42,671 nt of DNA from an uncultured Ruminococcus sp. (GCA_946413815.1 CAMKMD010000035.1:1-42671), one strand, 5' to 3'. Numbered from the stretch's first letter, positions 34,483 through 42,459 are shown. The notes: a model not told the origin generated them from the sequence alone. Translations and numbers: made by a program.

Positions 34483-35729
34483 TACGTCCGGCGTCCCTTG
34501 AAGACGTCGTAGGTCAGGAGCATATCCTTGCTCCCGGCAGACCTCTCCGCCGTATAATAGAAAGCGGCAGAGTACCGAACATGATATTCTACGGCCCATC
34601 CGGCGTGGGAAAGACCACCGTTGCACGCATCATAGCCGAGAACTGCGGAATGTCGCTGCACAAGCTCAACGGCACGAATTCCTCTCTCTCCGATATCAGG
34701 GACGTGGTATCACAGATAGGCTCTTTCGGCTCAGAGAACGGCATTCTCCTCTACCTTGACGAGATACAGTACCTCAACAAAAAGCAGCAGCAGTCACTCC
34801 TTGAATACATAGAAAACGGCGATATCACGCTTATCGCCTCCACCACCGAGAACCCCTACTTCGCAGTATACAACGCCGTTATCAGCCGCAGTACGGTCTT
34901 TGAGTTCAAGCCTGTGCCTGCCGAGCAGCTCATACCCGCAGTACGCCGTGCCTTCCGTATAATAGGGGAGGAGAGCGGAACGGAGATAGTCGCCTCTGAC
35001 GAGGTGGTACGCACCATAGCCTACAGCTGCGGCGGCGATGTCCGGAAGGCCATGAATACCGCTGAACTTTGCGCCCTCTGCGGGGAGCAGAAGGACGGTA
35101 AGAACGTCCTCACGGAATCATCCCTTGAGATACTTGCCCAGCGCAGCAATATGCGCTACGACAGGGACGGCGACCAGCACTATGACCTGCTCTCGGCCTT
35201 CCATAAGTCCATACGCGGCTCTGACGAGAACGCCGCCATCCACTATGCAGCGCGTATCATGGAGGCAGGGGACATAATCTCCCTCTGCCGCAGACTTCTC
35301 TGCATAGCCTGCGAGGATATCGGCCTTGCCTATCCGCAGGCCATACCCATAGTAAAGGCCTGCGTGGATTCCGCCGTACAGCTCGGACTTCCGGAGGCTC
35401 GTCTCCCCATAGCCGATGCGATAATCCTCCTTGCCACAGCTCCTAAGTCAAACAGCGCCTACAAGGCCATGGCAGCAGCGATAGAGGACCTGAAGACCTC
35501 CGATGCCCTTGATTTCCCGCGGCATCTCCAGAACGTCCATTATGACGGTGCCGGAGCAAAAGTAGTCGGACAGCATTACCTCTACCCGCATGATTATCCG
35601 AACCACTGGGTACGTCAGCAGTATCTCCCGGATGCCCTTGCCGGACACGTTTACTATGAATTCGGCGAGAACAAGCAGGAACAGGCAGCGCTCCAGTACC
35701 GCAGGAAGATAACAGGGGAGAGCAAATAA
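34458..35729 (+). CDS. rarA: Replication-associated recombination protein A (RarA/MgsA)
   Basis: AAA+ ATPase acting at stalled replication forks, related to clamp-loader subunits. The 423-residue protein has Walker A GPSGVGKTT, Walker B LYLDEIQ, sensor-type STTENP and the C-terminal tetramerisation domain ending in HYLYPHDYPNHWVRQQYLP, the family hallmark. The start at 34458 follows AAGGAGG. Its first 26 bases are repeated ahead of the neighbouring membrane gene, so its original ribosome binding site is probably the one now used by that gene. Confidence 0.95.
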   Translation: MSAPLADKIRPASLEDVVGQEHILAPGRPLRRIIESGRVPNMIFYGPSGVGKTTVARIIAENCGMSLHKLNGTNSSLSDIRDVVSQIGSFGSENGILLYLDEIQYLNKKQQQSLLEYIENGDITLIASTTENPYFAVYNAVISRSTVFEFKPVPAEQLIPAVRRAFRIIGEESGTEIVASDEVVRTIAYSCGGDVRKAMNTAELCALCGEQKDGKNVLTESSLEILAQRSNMRYDRDGDQHYDLLSAFHKSIRGSDENAAIHYAARIMEAGDIISLCRRLLCIACEDIGLAYPQAIPIVKACVDSAVQLGLPEARLPIADAIILLATAPKSNSAYKAMAAAIEDLKTSDALDFPRHLQNVHYDGAGAKVVGQHYLYPHDYPNHWVRQQYLPDALAGHVYYEFGENKQEQAALQYRRKITGESK

Positions 35730-35739
35730 CAAAATGAAA

Positions 35740-35770
35740 GCCTCAGCATTTCTGCTGAGGCCTTATTATA
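35740..35770. terminator. Bidirectional terminator between rarA and the gene-free region
   Basis: A perfect 9-bp stem GCCTCAGCA/TGCTGAGGC (35740-35748 with 35753-35761) closes a 4-nt loop. The right side is T-rich (CTTATTATATT) and the minus-strand side reads TTTCATTTTG, so it can stop rarA and any RNA coming from the right. Confidence 0.82.
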
Positions 35771-35914
35771 TTATTCAATTGTATTACAGTGTGTTTCAGT
35801 GAGATTCACACCGAAGGCTGAATTACTTATTCGGACCAACCCTGCCGACTCCTTGCGGACCCCCGGTCAGGATTCAAGCAGTCAACCATTGTAAGAACTC
35901 CGGGAAATGGTTCC

Positions 35915-36290
35915 CATTGGAATCACCCTTTAACTTGAATTTTTACATATATTCCAGATACCGTTCACGCACTCGCTGCGTCGGCGGTACGGATAATTGC
36001 TTGTTCTGCTTTGAAACAGTTTTTTAGTCAGGATCTCATTGGACTCACCTTTCTATAATGATATATCTAAAGACTTCAGTCGGAATTTCAGGATCAACCT
36101 GTATTCTTCTGAGCTTAGACATGAAGCCGTTTCATTCAGCAATGCGTCTGCATTTCGATCAGAGTTTATCTTGAATACACTATTCATCGGAACAGGTAAT
36201 TCTACCTATATTCCCGTTTATTTTTCCGAACGATCAGCAAGCCCGCCGGCTTCACGCTGCATAACTGAATTCTCTTCCATTGGACTCACC
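35915..36290 (-). repeat. Three copies of GGTGAKTCCAATG in the gene-free region
   Basis: On the minus strand GGTGAGTCCAATG occurs at 36290-36278 and 36049-36037, and GGTGATTCCAATG at 35927-35915. Each follows AAAGG or GAAA. Spacings are 241 and 122 bases, close to 2:1. Each copy looks like an extended Shine-Dalgarno box with an ATG 4-5 bases on, but the frames that follow are only 20, 3 and 12 codons long. Confidence 0.7.
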
Positions 36291-36402
36291 CGCCTTTCCG
36301 CATTTTATAATTTACATTGAGTACTTGGCACTACATCCGCCGTTCCTCAGTCCAAGTAAATTCAGCTTGGAGTAGCTTTTGTTACTCCTTTTCCTTGATT
36401 AT

Positions 36403-36431
36403 ATGTTACCATATCTTGTGTTAAAAGTCAA
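36403..36431 (-). promoter_or_regulatory. Promoter of the possible large RNA
   Basis: On the minus strand, -35 TTGACT (36431-36426), 17-nt spacer and -10 TAACAT (36408-36403). A TATAAT overlaps at 36403-36398 and could serve with a weaker -35. Confidence 0.6.
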
Positions 36432-36518
36432 TAGTAATTATAAAGAATTGGATAAAATTTAGTGTATTTCGTCAGGTAGCACAATAGGAGTATAAGTTTA
36501 TGCGCATTCTGCACAATT

Positions 36519-36561
36519 GACAGATGTTTCCGGTATCCGTTTCGTATACCGGAGTTGTCAG
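36519..36561. other. Long imperfect hairpin after ECF module 3
   Basis: TCCGGTAT (36529-36536) and ATACCGGA (36546-36553) form a perfect 8-bp stem. Outer TGACA/TGTCA segments extend it to about 43 bases. There is no T-run on either side, so it is a weak terminator at best. The rest of 36432-36576 shows nothing. Confidence 0.5.
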
Positions 36562-36576
36562 ATTTGCAGATTATAT

Positions 36577-37947
36577 TCACACGAGTTCCCTGAGAGCTGC
36601 ATTCTGCTCCGGCGTGAGCTCCTCCATGCCTTCAACATATCCGTTTCCGATGTAGGGCTGATACATTATACCATCAAGCACAGTTCCGTCCCTTAGCCTT
36701 ATGGTTATCCTGTGGTCTTCACGCAGAGGAGCAGAGGGATCGTTCTGATAAGCCTGATATGCTGCTGTAAGCCAGGGCGGAGTACCGATATGCGCCGGCA
36801 GCTTGCTGTAGTCCTCCGGCACCAGCTCACAGAGGATATCGTATACTGCCTTTATCCTCTCCGGATCGGTGATGGTATCCTGCTCTGATATGACGAAGAG
36901 TCCGTTCTCCGGCACGCTTATGGTGTATTCGATGCTCTGTATACCGTCTGCTTCTACGATCCCGAAGAATGCCATGCCTTTTCTGAAGCCGGATGCGGTG
37001 TCTGTATGATTATCCATGAAGATGCTGCACTGCTCCCCCTTCCTGACAATGATAAAGGCCTTGTTATTGCCGGCGGGGGCGTAGTAGTAGACGTCTGCCC
37101 CTGCAAGGGAGGGTGCCTGTGACTCAGCTCCGCTGATGCCGTGGTATTCTGAGGTGCTGTCCACCTCGGCTATCCTTCCGATATAACCGCCGAAGTCGGA
37201 GAGGGAGATATCCATCTTTATGCCCTGTGCCTGATACTCGTCCGTACTGAGCTGTCTGTAGAAGCCCTCTGTCGTCCTTATATCCACATGGTGTTCCTCG
37301 TCTTCGCCGTAGCTGTCTGTGTTGGGGTCGATGTATCCTGCGAAGGGCTGCCAGTAGCAGCCGGAAGCATCAACTCCGCCCTTGTGTACGGCGGATGATT
37401 CAGTAACAGGCTGAGTGACCGGAGCTGCTGTTGCTGCTGTAGTCTCCCGCACGGAAGAATGCCCGGTCCGTGAAGTGAGGGAGGTCTGAGTGTTCTTTCT
37501 TACTGCTGATGATGCTGCCGCGGTCAATGCAGCCGGAGGGTGAACTGCTGTGTTCTGCGCATTTGCCGGACCTATATCATCCGGTATGTCCGCGGCATCT
37601 GTTGTACTGACGGCAGATGATACTGTGTTTGCCTCAGTCGTTGCTTCTTCTTCAGAAGCAGCAGCTGTGGATGCTTCCGTTGATGTTTCCGCTGCCGGGG
37701 TATTATCACCGCCTGAAGACGGAGTACCGCTTAAAACCGGCTGTTCCGGCGGAGTGAGCATATCCTTCGCCCTGTGACCGTTTATCAGGGCGACAGCCCC
37801 TAAGGTAAGGGCAGCCGCAGCAGCAACAGATACTGCCGCTGTGATATTCCGCCTTGATGATACTGGTGCAGCCACGGATATATCGGCCTCTCTGAGCAGG
37901 TCATCGTCTATCATCCCTAAGGCCTCGAAAAATCTCAGTTCATTCAT
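36577..37947 (-). CDS. Membrane anti-sigma-like protein (module 3)
   Basis: A 456-residue single-pass protein. A short cytoplasmic N-terminus (MNELRFFEALGMIDDDLLREADIS) is followed by a transmembrane helix (about 35-56), an extracellular Ser/Thr/Ala/Glu-rich stalk (about 70-190) and a C-terminal domain of about 260 residues with no family I recognise (it includes SIEYTISVPENGLFVISEQDTITD and the end EELTPEQNAALREL). The ATG at 37947 is preferred over 37953 because AAGAAGGG lies 8 bases before it. It overlaps the sigma gene by 8 bases, so the two are translated together. A sigma-holding role is inferred. Confidence 0.75.
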   Translation of the reverse strand: MNELRFFEALGMIDDDLLREADISVAAPVSSRRNITAAVSVAAAAALTLGAVALINGHRAKDMLTPPEQPVLSGTPSSGGDNTPAAETSTEASTAAASEEEATTEANTVSSAVSTTDAADIPDDIGPANAQNTAVHPPAALTAAASSAVRKNTQTSLTSRTGHSSVRETTAATAAPVTQPVTESSAVHKGGVDASGCYWQPFAGYIDPNTDSYGEDEEHHVDIRTTEGFYRQLSTDEYQAQGIKMDISLSDFGGYIGRIAEVDSTSEYHGISGAESQAPSLAGADVYYYAPAGNNKAFIIVRKGEQCSIFMDNHTDTASGFRKGMAFFGIVEADGIQSIEYTISVPENGLFVISEQDTITDPERIKAVYDILCELVPEDYSKLPAHIGTPPWLTAAYQAYQNDPSAPLREDHRITIRLRDGTVLDGIMYQPYIGNGYVEGMEELTPEQNAALRELV

Positions 37948-38494
37948 TATCATACCCTTCTTTCTCTAAAAAGGCTTTGAGTTTTTTCCTTGTCCGGAAG
38001 AGACAGGTGGCGACGGTCTTTTCCTTGAGACCGTAGTACTCCGCTATCTTTGCTATGGGGTCGCCGTACCAGTAGCGCCTTATGAAGACCTTTCTCCTGA
38101 CTTCGTCCTGAGTACGGAGAAAACGGCTCACCGCATCTGCAAGCAGTTTTCCGTCAGCCATACCTGTGTCAGGTGCCGGGATCATCTCAGAAAGCTCTTC
38201 TATACTCACCGTCATGTCAGAGCTTCTCTTCTGTGCGGTGTTGTACTGCAAGCGCTTTATGGCGATATTCCTGACAATGCGGCAGAGATAGAGCTTCAGG
38301 TCGTCGGGCTCTTCCGGAGGGATGTGGTTCCATACCTCGTAGTAGGCAGTATTAACGCATTCCTCCGCATCCTCTCTCTGTGAGAGGATATTCCCGGCTA
38401 TATACAGGCATAGTCTGCCGTATTTTTCCTTCATTTCGGCGATAGCATTTTCGTCTCTTTTCCTGAACAAGTCTATTATTGATATGTCATCCAT
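37940..38494 (-). CDS. ECF-type RNA polymerase sigma factor (module 3)
   Basis: A 184-residue sigma factor with region 2 (YGRLCLYIAGNILSQREDAEECVNTAYYEVWNHIPP, then LYLCRIVRNIAIKRLQYNTAQKR) and region 4 (RRKVFIRRYWYGDPIAKIAEYYGLKEKTVATCLFRTRKKLKAFLEKEGY). The TAQKR and FIRRYWYGDPI segments are typical of a group of ECF factors common in gut Clostridia. AAGGAGG precedes the ATG. The partner gene overlaps its end. Confidence 0.92.
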   Translation of the reverse strand: MDDISIIDLFRKRDENAIAEMKEKYGRLCLYIAGNILSQREDAEECVNTAYYEVWNHIPPEEPDDLKLYLCRIVRNIAIKRLQYNTAQKRSSDMTVSIEELSEMIPAPDTGMADGKLLADAVSRFLRTQDEVRRKVFIRRYWYGDPIAKIAEYYGLKEKTVATCLFRTRKKLKAFLEKEGYDNE

Positions 38495-38533
38495 TGGATA
38501 AGCCTCCTTCCATGAGGCGTTGAGGACCTCTTA

Positions 38534-38568
38534 CCTATATAGTCCGATTGCACAGGGGAAATATTTCA
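38534..38568 (-). promoter_or_regulatory. Candidate self-regulated ECF promoter of module 3
   Basis: On the minus strand TGAAAT (38568-38563) and CGGACTATATAGG (38546-38534) lie 40-75 bases before the sigma start. The second part resembles the CGTCTATATA-type -10 element seen before similar ECF genes. No housekeeping promoter is obvious. This is pattern recognition only. Confidence 0.35.
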
Positions 38569-38635
38569 CTCCGTCAAAAAAGTTTTTCCGGAAACAGCAA
38601 GGCCTGAAAGCATCAAGGCTCTCAGGTCTTTTGTC

Positions 38636-38845
38636 TCAGAGTATGATTGGCTTGTATGCGAGAGCCTTGTCTGCTGCCTCCTCAGGGGAGAGCCCCTCAA
38701 AGAAGAGGTAGTCAGTTATCTTAGGGTCAGCCACGCCGCTTTTCAGCTTCATGACAGCCCTGTCAGCCTCCTCCTCGGTTTCATATCCGCAGCTTATCAG
38801 CTTTGCAGCTATCTCTATTATCTCTTCTCTTGTAAGCTTTTCCAT
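38636..38845 (-). CDS. Small hypothetical helical protein
   Basis: A 69-residue soluble protein (MEKLTREEIIEIAAKLISCGYETEEEADRAVMKL...), mostly helical and acidic. No family is recognised. AAGGAG lies 8 bases before the ATG, and codon use is like that of the neighbours. It follows acyP by 12 bases on the same strand and is probably the last gene of the MBL-acyP transcript. Confidence 0.65.
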   Translation of the reverse strand: MEKLTREEIIEIAAKLISCGYETEEEADRAVMKLKSGVADPKITDYLFFEGLSPEEAADKALAYKPIIL

Positions 38846-38857
38846 GGTAGTTCTCCT

Positions 38858-39127
38858 TTATCTTACCTCGAAGCTGTAATCACCGTGAATGGGGATATCC
38901 CTGGATTCTATCCTCTCAACACTGCCCAATGCGTGGTCTTCAAGGGCGGTGATAAGGTCGCTGATATCCCGGGGAGTGCCCTCCGCCTCCATTTCGACGG
39001 AGCCGTCCGGCAGATTTCTCACCCAGCCGGAGATGCCGTATCTGTCGGCGGCGGTGCGTGCCTTCCAGCGGAAGCCGACGCCCTGCACGTAACCGTAGAA
39101 AATGATATGCCTTCTTATCTTATCCAT
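38858..39127 (-). CDS. acyP: Acylphosphatase
   Basis: An 89-residue enzyme hydrolysing carboxyl-phosphate bonds such as acetyl phosphate. Both signature motifs are present: YGYVQGVGFRWK (phosphate loop with catalytic Arg) and GWVRNLPDGSVEMEAEG (with the catalytic Asn). Its ATG overlaps the stop of the upstream MBL gene (TAATG), so the two are coupled. Confidence 0.95.
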   Translation of the reverse strand: MDKIRRHIIFYGYVQGVGFRWKARTAADRYGISGWVRNLPDGSVEMEAEGTPRDISDLITALEDHALGSVERIESRDIPIHGDYSFEVR

Positions 39128-39867
39128 TACTGTCCTCCGTTCCAGAGCTCTGCCAGCAGCAGGGGAGTGCCGCTTATCATTTTCTTTATCTCTTCCTCGT
39201 TGTCAAGGTGCATAAGGTATACGTGTACACCATTCTCCGCCAGCTTTACAAACTCCGGCAGATGGTCGCTGAGATACATATGCACCTCGCTGTACAAGAA
39301 TGCGGCCTCGGTATAAAGGTAAGTACCGTCCGTTATGAAGGGCATGAAGTTTTTGAGGGTACTGCTGTCCCCGGTGTATATGACATTCTTTCCGCCCACA
39401 TTCAGGTGATATCCGAAGCAGCGTCCCTCAAGAGGCTTTACATGAGCAGTGGGAACAGAGGAGACCATCCACTTCCTGTCAAGCTCTGATGCAGTGATAA
39501 GCTCAAACCATTCCTTCTCGCAGCCCTCGATGCGCATAAGGAGGAGTTCAAGGTCCTTCCTCACCTCCTCTGAGGGCGCTACGACGGTGACCTTCTTCTT
39601 TTTGCCGCTTGCGAACCATACATACTGGAGCATTGTACCGACGCTGCCGCTGTGGTCGCCGTGGGTATGGGTGACGAGTATGAAGATATTATCGTATTCT
39701 GCCCAGTTCATCTTCTTTATCTTCTGATAGGATGTTGCCGGGCAGTCTATAAGTACAAGCTCATTGTCCTCCGTGAAGAAAGCGGAATTCTGCTCATCCG
39801 CAAATGCAGAGCCTCTGCCTAAAAACAAAAGCGGTCCTCTCGCAATTATATCTGTTCCTGCTGCCAT
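39127..39867 (-). CDS. MBL-fold metallohydrolase
   Basis: A 246-residue metallo-beta-lactamase-fold enzyme. The metal site is THTHGDHSGS (H-x-H-x-D-H), with a later YTGDSSTLK (metal-bridging Asp) and a C-terminal LMHLDNEEE His. Chain order resembles the ribonuclease Z/phosphodiesterase-like branch more than true lactamases, but the substrate is unknown. The start follows AGGAGGT. It is coupled to acyP downstream. Confidence 0.88.
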   Translation of the reverse strand: MAAGTDIIARGPLLFLGRGSAFADEQNSAFFTEDNELVLIDCPATSYQKIKKMNWAEYDNIFILVTHTHGDHSGSVGTMLQYVWFASGKKKKVTVVAPSEEVRKDLELLLMRIEGCEKEWFELITASELDRKWMVSSVPTAHVKPLEGRCFGYHLNVGGKNVIYTGDSSTLKNFMPFITDGTYLYTEAAFLYSEVHMYLSDHLPEFVKLAENGVHVYLMHLDNEEEIKKMISGTPLLLAELWNGGQ

Positions 39868-39940
39868 AGTGATTACCTCCTGCTGTTTTTTACATTATAA
39901 CACATCAATGCGGATTTTACAATATATCCGTACAGACAGA

Positions 39941-39966
39941 AAGGACGCCCGTGAGGACGTCCCTGA
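39941..39966 (-). terminator. Terminator of glmS
   Basis: On the minus strand a GGACG...CGTCC stem (39962-39958 with 39947-39943) is followed by TTTCTGTC. The loop is about 10 nt. It lies just after the glmS stop. Confidence 0.65.
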
Positions 39967-39974
39967 TGGTCTTA

Positions 39975-41813
39975 TTATTCAACGGTTACGCTCTTTGCGA
40001 GGTTTCTCGGCTTGTCAACATCATAGCCCTTTGCTACAGATACATAGTATCCGAGAAGCTGGAGCGGTATAACGGAAAGGCTTCCTGCAAAGTGGGGATC
40101 AGTCTGGGGGATGTATACTGTAAAGTCTGCAAGATCCTCCATGCTGTAGTTGCCGTAGGTGGTAAGTCCTACAAGAGAAGCACCGCGGCTCTTTACCTCA
40201 ACCATGTTGCTGACTGTCTTCTCATAGAGGTCAGGCTGTGTGAGTACGCCGATTACGGGTATGCCCTCCTCGATAAGGCTGATAGGGCCGTGCTTGAGCT
40301 CTCCGGCAGCGTATGCCTCGGAGTGTATGTAGCTGATCTCCTTCATCTTGAGGCTTCCCTCAAGGGAGATAGCGTAGTCGATGCCTCTGCCGATGAAGAA
40401 TGCATCCTTGGTGGCAGCGAGCTTGTTGGCGTACCACTGGATACGCTCCTTGTCCTCGAGAGTCTTCTCGATCTTCTCCGGAATGGTATCGAGCTCCTTC
40501 AGCAGAGCCTCGTATTTCTCCTGATCCATTTCACCTCTTGCCTTGGCAAAGCCGATAGCAAGGAGATAGCCGGCGATGAGCTGGGTGCTGTAGGCCTTTG
40601 TTGTAGCTACAGAGATCTCAGGTCCTGCGAGTGTATAGAACACATTGTCAGCTTCACGGGCGATGGAGGAACCTACTACGTTTACGATTCCGAGAGTTGC
40701 GATGCCCTGATCCTTTGCAAGTCTGAGAGCTGCAAGGCTGTCTGCTGTCTCACCGGACTGGCTGATGATGATAACAAGGCTGTTCTTTACGAGAGTCATC
40801 TTCCTGTAGCGGAACTCGGATGCGAGCTCAACACGGACAGGGATAGTGGTGAAGTCCTCGATGACATACTGTGCAGCCATACCAACGTGGTAAGCTGAGC
40901 CGCAGGCAACGATGTAGATCTGAGAGATCTTCTTCATCTCTTCATCGGTGAGTCCGATGCTGCTGAAGTCTATTACGCCGTCCTTGACAACGGAGTTGAT
41001 GGTATCTCTTACTACCTTGGGCTGCTCATGGATCTCCTTGAGCATGAAGTGCTCGTAGCCGCCCTTCTGAGCAGACTTGGCATCCCACTTGATCTCTGTG
41101 AGCTCCTTGGTGATCTCCTCACGGTCGATGTTGTAGAAGGTAACAGTGCCCTTGCCGAGACGTGCGATCTCCATATTGCCGATGTAGTAAACATTTCTTG
41201 TGTAGTTGAGTATAGCGGGAACGTCAGAAGCAACGTAGGTCTCGCCGCCTGTGATGCCGATGATCATGGGGCTGTCCTTACGTGCTGTATAGATCTCGCC
41301 GGGGTAGTCGTGGAACATAACGCAGAGAGCGTATGAACCTCTGATACGGATCATGGCGCGGGCGATGGAATCAACAGGGCCGAGGCCGTACTTCTTGAAG
41401 TAGTAGTCGATGAGCTTTACGGCTACCTCAGTGTCTGTCTGTGAATTGAAGGTATAGCCGCTCTTTGTGAGCTTCTCGCGGAGCTCCTGATAGTTCTCTA
41501 TGATACCGTTGTGTACGGCGATAACGTTCTCGTCGTCACTGGAATGGGGATGAGCGTTGAGAGTTGAAGGCTCGCCGTGTGTAGCCCAGCGGGTATGACC
41601 GATACCGCAGTCGCCGTGTACAGCCTCACCGTTGTTGGTCATCTTCTGGAGCACTTCGAGTTTGCCCTTTGCCTTGACTACCTCAGGATCCTTCTCACCG
41701 TCACGTACAGCGATTCCGGCTGAGTCATAGCCTCTGTATTCAAGCTTGGAAAGTCCGTCAAGAAGTATAGGAGCCGCCTGACTGTTTCCTGTAAAGCCTA
41801 CTATTCCACACAT
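39975..41813 (-). CDS. glmS: Glutamine-fructose-6-phosphate aminotransferase
   Basis: Makes glucosamine-6-phosphate from fructose-6-phosphate and glutamine, the entry to peptidoglycan and amino-sugar synthesis. The 612-residue protein has the N-terminal nucleophile Cys (MCGIVGF), the glutaminase segments GIGHTRWATHGEPS and AVHNGIIENY, two SIS sugar-isomerase domains (CGSAYHVGMAAQY; IISQSGETADSLAAL), and the C-terminal KPRNLAKSVTVE. The start follows AGGAGGAC. Confidence 0.97.
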   Translation of the reverse strand: MCGIVGFTGNSQAAPILLDGLSKLEYRGYDSAGIAVRDGEKDPEVVKAKGKLEVLQKMTNNGEAVHGDCGIGHTRWATHGEPSTLNAHPHSSDDENVIAVHNGIIENYQELREKLTKSGYTFNSQTDTEVAVKLIDYYFKKYGLGPVDSIARAMIRIRGSYALCVMFHDYPGEIYTARKDSPMIIGITGGETYVASDVPAILNYTRNVYYIGNMEIARLGKGTVTFYNIDREEITKELTEIKWDAKSAQKGGYEHFMLKEIHEQPKVVRDTINSVVKDGVIDFSSIGLTDEEMKKISQIYIVACGSAYHVGMAAQYVIEDFTTIPVRVELASEFRYRKMTLVKNSLVIIISQSGETADSLAALRLAKDQGIATLGIVNVVGSSIAREADNVFYTLAGPEISVATTKAYSTQLIAGYLLAIGFAKARGEMDQEKYEALLKELDTIPEKIEKTLEDKERIQWYANKLAATKDAFFIGRGIDYAISLEGSLKMKEISYIHSEAYAAGELKHGPISLIEEGIPVIGVLTQPDLYEKTVSNMVEVKSRGASLVGLTTYGNYSMEDLADFTVYIPQTDPHFAGSLSVIPLQLLGYYVSVAKGYDVDKPRNLAKSVTVE

Positions 41814-41837
41814 TATTTGTTGTCCTCCTGTTCTTAG

Positions 41838-41900
41838 AACTGCCGTTTTCCGGCAGGAAAATATATATTTAATTATACACTATCTCAGAAGTTTTGTCAA
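41838..41900 (-). promoter_or_regulatory. Promoter and short leader of glmS, no ribozyme
   Basis: On the minus strand, -35 TTGACA (41900-41895), 17-nt spacer and -10 TATAAT (41877-41872). The leader is about 55 bases and holds only a 6-bp hairpin CTGCCG-N5-CGGCAG (41856-41840). That is too short for the glmS ribozyme, and no match to its core is seen. Confidence 0.85.
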
Positions 41901-41928
41901 TGATATAATAGTTGTGATCGTCAGTTCT

Positions 41929-42384
41929 TTATACTCCCTCGTATATCTTTAAACTATACGTCTGGGCCCTGATGTCAAATGTCTCGATATAAGGCTGACT
42001 CTCCTTATAGATCCAGCGCTGTATAAGGGCAGGTTTCAGAGCGAAGAGCCGTTCATTTTCAAGGGAGGTGTATGCATCGTATGATCCCCAGAAGCATTCC
42101 CGGAAGGCTGTACAGAAACTGGGATGACCGAGGGGGCGGCCGAGTTCACTGCATACGCCCTCTATCTGTATATTGTCGATGCAGAGGGCGGCATTCGGGT
42201 TAGACATAAGCTGACCGTACTTCCTGAGTGTGATATCCGTCTGAAAGCAGAAGCAGCCGTCAAGTAGGACAACGCTCATCATCCTTGATGATACGATACC
42301 GTCAGCGGCGGTGGAGAGCACCATTTTTCTGCCCTTCCCGAACTCAGAGAAGAAGAGGGAGAGCTTTTCTGAAAAATCGTCCAT
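41929..42384 (-). CDS. Pyridoxamine 5'-phosphate oxidase-like flavin-binding protein
   Basis: A 151-residue protein with the split-barrel fold of the PNPOx/FMN-binding family (KMVLSTAADGIVSSRMMSVVLLDGCFCFQTD, then YGQLMSNPNAALCIDNIQIEG). In this group the protein usually binds FMN or heme; the reaction here is unknown. The ATG at 42384 is chosen because AAAGGA lies 8 bases before it; an upstream in-frame ATG at 42435 lies inside a terminator. Confidence 0.8.
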   Translation of the reverse strand: MDDFSEKLSLFFSEFGKGRKMVLSTAADGIVSSRMMSVVLLDGCFCFQTDITLRKYGQLMSNPNAALCIDNIQIEGVCSELGRPLGHPSFCTAFRECFWGSYDAYTSLENERLFALKPALIQRWIYKESQPYIETFDIRAQTYSLKIYEGV

Positions 42385-42410
42385 AGAGATTATCCTTTCT
42401 GCGTAAGAAA

Positions 42411-42438
42411 AAAGTGCGCTCCCGAAGGAACGCACTTT
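42411..42438 (-). terminator. Terminator of gap
   Basis: On the minus strand AAAGTGCG-TTCC-TTCG-GGAG-CGCACTTT forms a stem with a TTCG tetraloop and is followed by TTTC. It lies 22 bases after the gap stop codon. Confidence 0.88.
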
Positions 42439-42459
42439 GTAAGAACTTATTCCGGTAGA

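Larger units (their letters stand above)
35740..36396 (-). ncRNA. Possible large structured non-coding RNA (~650 nt)
   Basis: No convincing protein gene is seen here on either strand. On the minus strand a promoter at 36431-36403 points in and a terminator stands at 35761-35740, giving a transcript of about 650 nt. It opens with a hairpin GGAGTA-N8-TACTCC and holds many others: AATTTAC/GTAAATT enclosing ACTTGG/CCAAGT, AGGTA-GAAT-TACCT, ATGAA-N5-TTCAT, and TACCG-ACGCA-N5-TGCGT-CGGTA. A 13-nt motif occurs three times. Size and ornateness recall large RNA classes such as ROOL, GOLLD or OLE, but I cannot match it to any. A decayed region is the alternative. Confidence 0.4.

Noticed and set aside
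35780..35930. Cobalamin riboswitch suggested by GGTG-type motifs
   Set aside because: GGTGATTCCAATG and GGTGTGAATC resemble parts of the conserved core, but the rest of the core and a downstream target gene are missing.
36039..36320. Plus-strand 93-codon frame in the gene-free region
   Set aside because: No ribosome binding site, no recognisable domain, and composition does not look like a protein; the minus-strand promoter and terminator argue for an RNA from the other strand.
35740..36396. RNase P RNA, tmRNA or group II intron
   Set aside because: I looked for the GAGGAAAGTCC/ACAGAA motifs, a tRNA-like 3' end and a domain V hairpin and found none.
39951..40898. Plus-strand frame of 315 codons
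   Set aside because: It lies fully antisense to glmS, which is unmistakable, and has low-quality Cys/Leu/Ser-rich composition.
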